A stretch of 64,000 nucleotides of DNA from Parvularcula oceani. Its GTDB lineage: Bacteria > Pseudomonadota > Alphaproteobacteria > Caulobacterales > Parvularculaceae. The notes beneath the pieces were generated by a model. That model was not told the origin of the DNA. It searched no databases and saw nothing but the letters and a program-made list of their open reading frames with translations. The DNA is taken from assembly GCF_000733125.1 (NCBI RefSeq), contig NZ_JPHU01000002.1, positions 62,001 to 126,000 on the forward strand, written 5' to 3'. Positions 57,203 to 64,000 of this stretch are shown piece by piece (the stretch's first letter is position 1; the number at the start of each line of letters is the position of its first letter). A program made the position numbers and the translations under genes.

Positions 57203-57231
57203 GAGCGGCCGGCAAAATGTACCGGCCGCTC
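57203..57231 (-). terminator. Terminator hairpin of acnA
   Basis: Perfect 10-bp stem, GAGCGGCCGG and CCGGCCGCTC around a 9-base A/T-rich loop, beginning 15 bases past the acnA stop and followed on the minus strand by TTCAATT. Confidence 0.7.
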
Positions 57232-57245
57232 CCCTTTCTTGATCG

Positions 57246-59924
<2,679 letters not shown>

Positions 59925-60100
59925 CAAAGCTCTCCTGATTATCTCTGCGCGCGGGGCGCGGGCGTTTGCAGGCCTTATGCGGGAGGTAGGGAGCCGACGC
60001 AACGCGACGAGGGCGCGGCGCAGTCCCCCCGGGGCAGCTCGCCGCATCCCCGCCCCGCCCCGCCGGACTAGCTTCACCGCAGGCAGACGGGAGAGACAGC

Positions 60101-60607
60101 GTGAAGATCAAGGACCGAGCCGAATACAAGACCAAGCCCAAGCCGATGACCTGCAAGCCCGACGAGACGGTCAGGGCGGCGGTGCTCCGCATGTCGGAAC
60201 GCAATTACGGCGCCATCATCGTCACCGACGGCGCCGAAAGGGTCATCGGCATGATGACCGAGCGGGACGTGATGAACCGCGTGGTGGCCGAAAAGCGCGA
60301 CCCGGACGCAACGCGGGTGTCCGAGGTGATGACCGCCGATGTGCGCTGCGCCAGCGCCGATGACGATTATGTCGGCTGGCTGCGGATCATGTCCAATGAG
60401 CGCTTCCGCCGCCTGCCCATCGTCGATGCCGAGGGACGCCTCCTGAACATCATGACCCAGGGCGATTTCGTGTCCTATAGCTGGCCCGAGCTTCTCGACC
60501 GCGCCAAGACGCTCGCCCAGGGCACCTGGACGAGCAGCTACAACCAGCTTCTCATCCTTGGCGGCATTCTGATCTACACGGTGATCCTGCTGGGCGTGGT
60601 CACCTGA
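60101..60607 (+). CDS. CBS-pair protein with C-terminal membrane helix
   Basis: A 168-residue protein with two CBS domains (about residues 12-70 and 78-130; [31 protein letters not shown] and [15 protein letters not shown]) that may bind an adenine nucleotide. A C-terminal helix [18 protein letters not shown] would anchor it to the membrane. It starts with GTG; GGGAGA lies upstream. It is followed after 41 bases by ccmA, but no functional link is known. Confidence 0.85.
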   Translation: MKIKDRAEYKTKPKPMTCKPDETVRAAVLRMSERNYGAIIVTDGAERVIGMMTERDVMNRVVAEKRDPDATRVSEVMTADVRCASADDDYVGWLRIMSNERFRRLPIVDAEGRLLNIMTQGDFVSYSWPELLDRAKTLAQGTWTSSYNQLLILGGILIYTVILLGVVT

Positions 60608-60648
60608 GGCCAGTTGCGCCGGGCGGCGAGCCGGTGCACCCAAGGGCC

Positions 60649-61266
60649 ATGGGCTTCGCCGTCTCCCTGTCCTGCAGCGACATCGCGCCTTCGCGCGGTG
60701 GGCGCATCGTCGCGTCAGGCGTGAGCTTCCATCTCGCGCCCGGCGATGCTCTCCTGCTGCGCGGGCCCAACGGGTCGGGCAAATCCTCCGTCCTCAGGGC
60801 TGTCGCCGGCCTCGCCACGCTGGCCGGGGGAGACATCCGCTTCGAGGCGGGCGGCACGCCGTGCGACCCGGCCGAGACGCGCGCCCGCGGCCTCCACCTC
60901 CTGGCGGCGGGCGAAGGCCTCGCCGACCGGCTCACCGCCGCCGAGCATATCGCCTTCTGGAGCGGGCTTTACGCGGCCGAACCCGGCGACGTTCTGGCCG
61001 ATGCCGGTCTTTCCGGGTCCGAGACGATCCCTGCCGGGAAGCTCTCCACGGGGCAAAGGCGGCGGCTTGGGCTGGCCCGCCTCCTTCTGGCGCCCCGCCC
61101 GGTCTGGCTGCTGGACGAGCCCTTGTCGGGCCTGGACGCGGAGGGCCGGTCGGTGCTTCTGGACGCCGCCGCCGCGCATCGCGGGCGCGGCGGCCTCGTC
61201 CTGATGGCGACCCATGAAGGCGAGGGGCTGCCCGGCGCGCCGACCCTGCGGCTGTCGGCCCCGTGA
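60649..61266 (+). CDS. ccmA: Cytochrome c biogenesis ATP-binding protein CcmA
   Basis: CcmA, 205 residues, the ATPase of the haem handling exporter in system I cytochrome c maturation. Walker A is RGPNGSGKSSVLRAV, the signature is LSTGQRRRLGLARLL and Walker B is VWLLDEPLSGLD. A GTG at 60634 would add five residues; the ATG at 60649 is my choice though neither has an ideal ribosome site. The stop overlaps ccmB (GTGA). Confidence 0.93.
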   Translation: MGFAVSLSCSDIAPSRGGRIVASGVSFHLAPGDALLLRGPNGSGKSSVLRAVAGLATLAGGDIRFEAGGTPCDPAETRARGLHLLAAGEGLADRLTAAEHIAFWSGLYAAEPGDVLADAGLSGSETIPAGKLSTGQRRRLGLARLLLAPRPVWLLDEPLSGLDAEGRSVLLDAAAAHRGRGGLVLMATHEGEGLPGAPTLRLSAP

Positions 61267-61913
61267 AGGCCGCGCTTGTCGCACTTGCCCGGCGCGAGCT
61301 GGCCCTGCGCCTGCGCGGCGGCGGCTGGGCGGCCAGCCTCGGCCTCTTCGCCGTCGCCACCGCCCTCGCCCCGCTCGGCCTCGGCCGCGATGCGGCGCTC
61401 CTGGCGCAGGCCGGTCCCGGCATCCTCTGGCTCGCCGCCAGCCTGTCACTGCTCCTGGGGCTCGATTCGCTCTTCGAGGAAGACCTGCGCACGGGCGGCC
61501 TCGACCTCCTGCGGCTCTCGCCCCTGCCCCTGCCGCTGGTGGCGCTGGTCAAGATCGCCTGCGGCTGGGGGGCGACCTGCCTGCCGCTCGTGCTGGCGAG
61601 CCCGGTCCTGCTCCTGGCCTTCGGCCTGCCCGCGGGCAACGCGCTCGGCGGCACGCTCGGCGTTCTTCTCGGCACGCCCGCGCTGGCGCTTCTGGCCGGC
61701 ACGCTCGGCGCGCTCCTCTCGGGGCTGCGGCGCGGAACGGGGCTTCTCGTCTTCCTCGCCCTGCCGCTCTTCGCGCCCGCCCTCGTCTTCGGCGCGGCCA
61801 GCACGGGCGAGGCGCCAGCGGGTCCTCTTCTCTTCCTCGGCGCCTACTCGCTCCAGGCCCTCGCCATCTGCCCCTTCGCCGCGGCGGCGGCCCTGCGCAT
61901 CCAGTCGAGCTGA
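61263..61913 (+). CDS. ccmB: Haem exporter membrane protein CcmB
   Basis: CcmB, 216 residues, with six membrane helices; the start ALVALARRELALRLRGGG and the GLDSLFEEDLRTGGLDLLRLSPLPLPLV loop are family features. It pairs with CcmA in the CcmABCD complex that drives haem release from holo-CcmE. The usual ccmC and ccmD genes do not follow; an IalB-family gene does, so the rest of the system must be elsewhere. Confidence 0.94.
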   Translation: MKAALVALARRELALRLRGGGWAASLGLFAVATALAPLGLGRDAALLAQAGPGILWLAASLSLLLGLDSLFEEDLRTGGLDLLRLSPLPLPLVALVKIACGWGATCLPLVLASPVLLLAFGLPAGNALGGTLGVLLGTPALALLAGTLGALLSGLRRGTGLLVFLALPLFAPALVFGAASTGEAPAGPLLFLGAYSLQALAICPFAAAAALRIQSS

Positions 61914-62010
61914 ACCGTCCCCCGATGAACCGACGGTCAGTCGGCAGCGGCTTCCGGGGCGGGCCTGCCTCTGTCATAAGGCTCCCGCATGCGTGAAAGC
62001 AGGAGGCCCC

Positions 62011-62514
62011 ATGACCAGAGTCCTGATGTCCGTTCTCGCCGCCATGGCGGCCGCCCTGCCGGTGTCCGCCGCCGCCGCGCCAGAGCAGATCGCGACCTAT
62101 CAGGACTGGTATGTCTATGTGAACGACATCGGCGACGACACGATCTGCTATGCGGTCTCCTCGCCCAAGGACAAATCGCCGAGCAATGTGCAGCACGGCG
62201 ATGTCTACATGATGGTCGCGACCTGGGCCTCTGGCGCGGCGAGCGAGCAGCCGAGCTTCATGGCGGGCTACCCGCTTCGCGGCACGCCCGATCCCGAGAT
62301 CCGCATCGGTTCGGACCGCTGGGACCTCTTCGCCTCGGGCAATGAAGGCTTCGTCGAGGCCCCCGCCGAGGAAGACCGCCTGGTCGCCGCCATGCGCCGC
62401 GGCGCGAATATGCGCCTTTCGGCGACATCCGAGCGGGGGACCGCGACCGAATACCGGTTCTCGCTTCTCGGCGTGACGAGCGCGCTCGAGCGGGCGGCGA
62501 GCGCCTGCCGCTGA
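62011..62514 (+). CDS. Invasion-associated locus B (IalB) family protein
   Basis: A 167-residue exported protein. A signal peptide (VLMSVLAAMAAALPVSAAAA) is followed by an IalB-like domain with QDWYVYVNDIGDDTICYAVSSP, and the terminal cysteine in ASACR may pair with Cys in the first strand. IalB proteins are periplasmic or surface proteins of alphaproteobacteria of poorly known role. AGGAGG lies just before the ATG; the much longer upstream frame shadows ccmB. Confidence 0.88.
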   Translation: MTRVLMSVLAAMAAALPVSAAAAPEQIATYQDWYVYVNDIGDDTICYAVSSPKDKSPSNVQHGDVYMMVATWASGAASEQPSFMAGYPLRGTPDPEIRIGSDRWDLFASGNEGFVEAPAEEDRLVAAMRRGANMRLSATSERGTATEYRFSLLGVTSALERAASACR

Positions 62515-62646
62515 GATCCGGCCCACACCCCGAAGCTGTGCACCAAAAAAGACTCAACCTGCGATAACTGGCCGTTCATGACCAAACGGTAGGATAAGGT
62601 CCGCGGGCAGTGAGAGTTTCGGCAGGGCTCGGCGGGCAGGGGACGC

Positions 62647-63420
62647 ATGAATGGAACACGCCAGGCGCTTTTAGGCGCTACGGGACTCTTCGTGCTGTCC
62701 TTCTGGACCACCGGCGCCCATGCCTCGCCCTGGACGCGGGAGCCGGGGCGCCCTCTCTCGATCAGCAAGCTGACCGCCAGCGAGGCCGAGGAGGACGGCC
62801 GCCAGTTCGGCCAGACCAGTCTCGAGACCTATTTCGAATGGGGCGTCGGCGGCGGCGCCATGATCGGCGGCAAGCTCGGGCAGGCCTGGCAGAGCATTGA
62901 GCAGGACGCCTTTTCCGACAGGCTGAGCGGGATCTCCGAGGCGGAAATCTTCGTGCAGAAGGGGTTCGCCCGCAGCGAACGGGGCGTCGCCAGCGGCGCT
63001 GTCGCTCTCGCCGCGCCGACCAGCACCACCTCGCAGCTGATCGCCGACCGCGCCTTCGAGCGCGACGCAGCGGCGGAAATCTCCGCCCTTGCCGGCTACG
63101 ACTTCTCCGCCGCCTTCGTCACCGCCAAGCTCGGGCCGCGCTTGAGCTTCGGGGACGATGCCGATCTCCTGAAGGGAGAGGTCACGCTCGGCCATGCCCG
63201 GGACAGCGGCACGCTGGTCCTTGTCGACCTCTACGCGACGCAGTCGCTCGGCGGCGCGGCGCCGGGCGGGGTCGATTACAGCCTCTACCAGATCGCCCCG
63301 TCGGTCGTGCTGCCGCTTTTCGGCCGGGTCGCGCTCCAGCTCGGGGCGCGCGCCGATCTCGCCGGGGAAAACGTGGATCTCGGGCGGGGCGCATTCGTCG
63401 CCCTGTGGGTGGGCCGATGA
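62647..63420 (+). CDS. Exported outer-membrane-barrel-like protein
   Basis: A 257-residue protein with a signal peptide (LLGATGLFVLSFWTTGAHA). The mature part has alternating strands with Gly/aromatic pattern (TYFEWGVGGGAMIG, ALAGYDFSAAFVTAKLGPRLSF, LGARADLAGENVDLGRGAFVALWVG) that suggests a small outer-membrane beta-barrel. It does not match a family I can name; a BcsS-like cellulose-associated protein is one possibility given the downstream glycosyltransferase. Its stop overlaps the next start by 4 bases. Confidence 0.65.
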   Translation: MNGTRQALLGATGLFVLSFWTTGAHASPWTREPGRPLSISKLTASEAEEDGRQFGQTSLETYFEWGVGGGAMIGGKLGQAWQSIEQDAFSDRLSGISEAEIFVQKGFARSERGVASGAVALAAPTSTTSQLIADRAFERDAAAEISALAGYDFSAAFVTAKLGPRLSFGDDADLLKGEVTLGHARDSGTLVLVDLYATQSLGGAAPGGVDYSLYQIAPSVVLPLFGRVALQLGARADLAGENVDLGRGAFVALWVGR

Positions 63421-63599
63421 TCGAACTCCTCGCCCAATCCGCTCTCGCCGAAGCCGGCATGACCGCAGCCGGGCAGGCGGAGGACGGCACCACGGCGCAG
63501 GCGGGACTGACGCCGCTTCTGTCGCGCCTGGCGCTTCGCGAGAGCCTTCTCCTGCTCGCCCCGCTTATCGGCACGCTGCTCCTGAGGCGGCGGCGCTGA
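63417..63599 (+). CDS. 60-residue membrane peptide with Arg4 tail
   Basis: A short coupled gene (ATGA overlap) encoding a Gly/Ala/Thr-rich N-terminal part and one C-terminal hydrophobic helix (ESLLLLAPLIGTLLL) closed by four arginines. This looks like a tail-anchored peptide or a sorting-signal-like end, though it lacks the motifs of the PEP-CTERM type. Function unknown. Confidence 0.55.
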   Translation: MIELLAQSALAEAGMTAAGQAEDGTTAQAGLTPLLSRLALRESLLLLAPLIGTLLLRRRR

Positions 63600-64000
63600 A
63601 GCCGGCGGCGGATATCGCTCCGGCCGGCGCGCTCCTCCGGCTGCGCACGCTCGCCGCGGCGGCGGGCCGGGCGCCGTCCTCCGATGACGGGCTCGCCGCC
63701 TGGGCTGCGACCGGCTATCTGCGGACCGTGCAGCCGCTGCTGACGGCCCATCGACGCCTTTCGGAAACCCAGAAGCGGGTATGCGCCGCCCTCGCGGTGA
63801 CGCTTCTCATGGCGGGCGCTCTCGCGCCGCTTTCCAGCCTGGTGGCGCTCAACGCGCTCTTCCTGACCTTCACCCTCGCCGCGCTCGCCCTGCGCTTCGC
63901 CGCGGCCTGCCTGTCGCACACCAGGGGCCGGGAGCCCGTTCGCGCGGCAGGCCTGGCCGAGGAGGCCCTGCCGGTCGTGACGGTGCTCTGCCCCGCCTAT
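63596..64000 (+). CDS. Family 2 glycosyltransferase, cut by window edge
   Basis: An open frame of 135 codons running off the window. It has a soluble N-terminal part, two probable membrane helices (ALAVTLLMAGALAPLSSLVAL and LFLTFTLAALALRFAAACL), and ends with LPVVTVLCPAY, the first strand of a GT2 domain as in membrane glycan synthases. No ATG or GTG start is visible near the upstream gene; the frame is open from inside it, and CTG at 63596 or a downstream codon may be used, so the start is uncertain. Probably an exopolysaccharide enzyme. Confidence 0.6.
   Translation, partial: MKPAADIAPAGALLRLRTLAAAAGRAPSSDDGLAAWAATGYLRTVQPLLTAHRRLSETQKRVCAALAVTLLMAGALAPLSSLVALNALFLTFTLAALALRFAAACLSHTRGREPVRAAGLAEEALPVVTVLCPAY

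Overview
The window is a dense, G+C-rich bacterial chromosome segment with no phage genes, IS transposases or CRISPR array. The gene set points to an alphaproteobacterium: a C4-pathway 5-aminolevulinate synthase (hemA) beside hemB, an LdtR-like MarR regulator, Bpt leucyltransferase, an IalB-family protein, a TorF-type porin, a DUF2007 protein and an ELM1-family protein. The Caulobacterales/Parvularculales/Hyphomonadales side of the class seems likely. This is inference from gene content; no rRNA is present to confirm it. Most genes overlap by 4 bases (ATGA or GTGA) with their neighbours.

Layout. 0-16.7 kb is housekeeping: aldehyde dehydrogenase, a redoxin, an M15-like peptidase, smpB-dapA, a lytic transglycosylase, holC, an ELM1-family protein, trxB, a two-subunit sodium symporter, a Ca/Na exchanger, surE and serS. 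A small element sits between surE and serS: a DUF559 nuclease gene bounded by G/C-rich terminal inverted repeats. 16.7-21.4 kb is a glycosyltransferase island. 21.4-31.3 kb covers proline and nitrogen metabolism: proB, amt, a porin, then gltD, a small unknown ORF and gltB. 31.3-42.3 kb is an almost complete branched-chain amino acid supercluster (ilvD-ilvC-orf-ilvB-ilvN/M-ilvA, leuA-leuC-leuD-leuB). Its leader has a textbook attenuator: a 37-residue leader peptide with a Leu/Ile/Val run followed by an intrinsic terminator. A second, gene-less copy of the inverted-repeat element lies between ilvA and leuA.

42.5-49 kb holds a FAD oxidoreductase, a FemAB-like acyltransferase, DUF2007, HIT and SDR genes, and the glutathione-dependent formaldehyde oxidation pair adhC and fghA. 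Between adhC and fghA, on the minus strand, lies a tRNA-like gene with anticodon GTA. It folds best as an unusual 8/4 cloverleaf (8-bp acceptor stem, 4-bp T stem, 5-bp D stem) with an encoded CCA end. I consider this the most novel signal in the window. 49-64 kb carries hemA, the LdtR-like regulator, hemB, a flavin reductase, an SLC13 transporter, bpt, a hybrid histidine kinase, acnA, a CBS protein, ccmAB, an IalB-family protein, and the start of a likely surface-polysaccharide locus (outer-membrane-like protein, 60-residue membrane peptide, GT2 enzyme cut by the window edge).

How it fits together: GltBD makes the glutamate that donates nitrogen in branched-chain amino acid synthesis, and the two loci are adjacent. 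The ilv/leu cluster runs from threonine and pyruvate through to 3-isopropylmalate dehydrogenation; only the final aminotransferase is missing here. All coordinates and motif positions come from reading the sequence; family names are from recognition of protein motifs, not from database searches.
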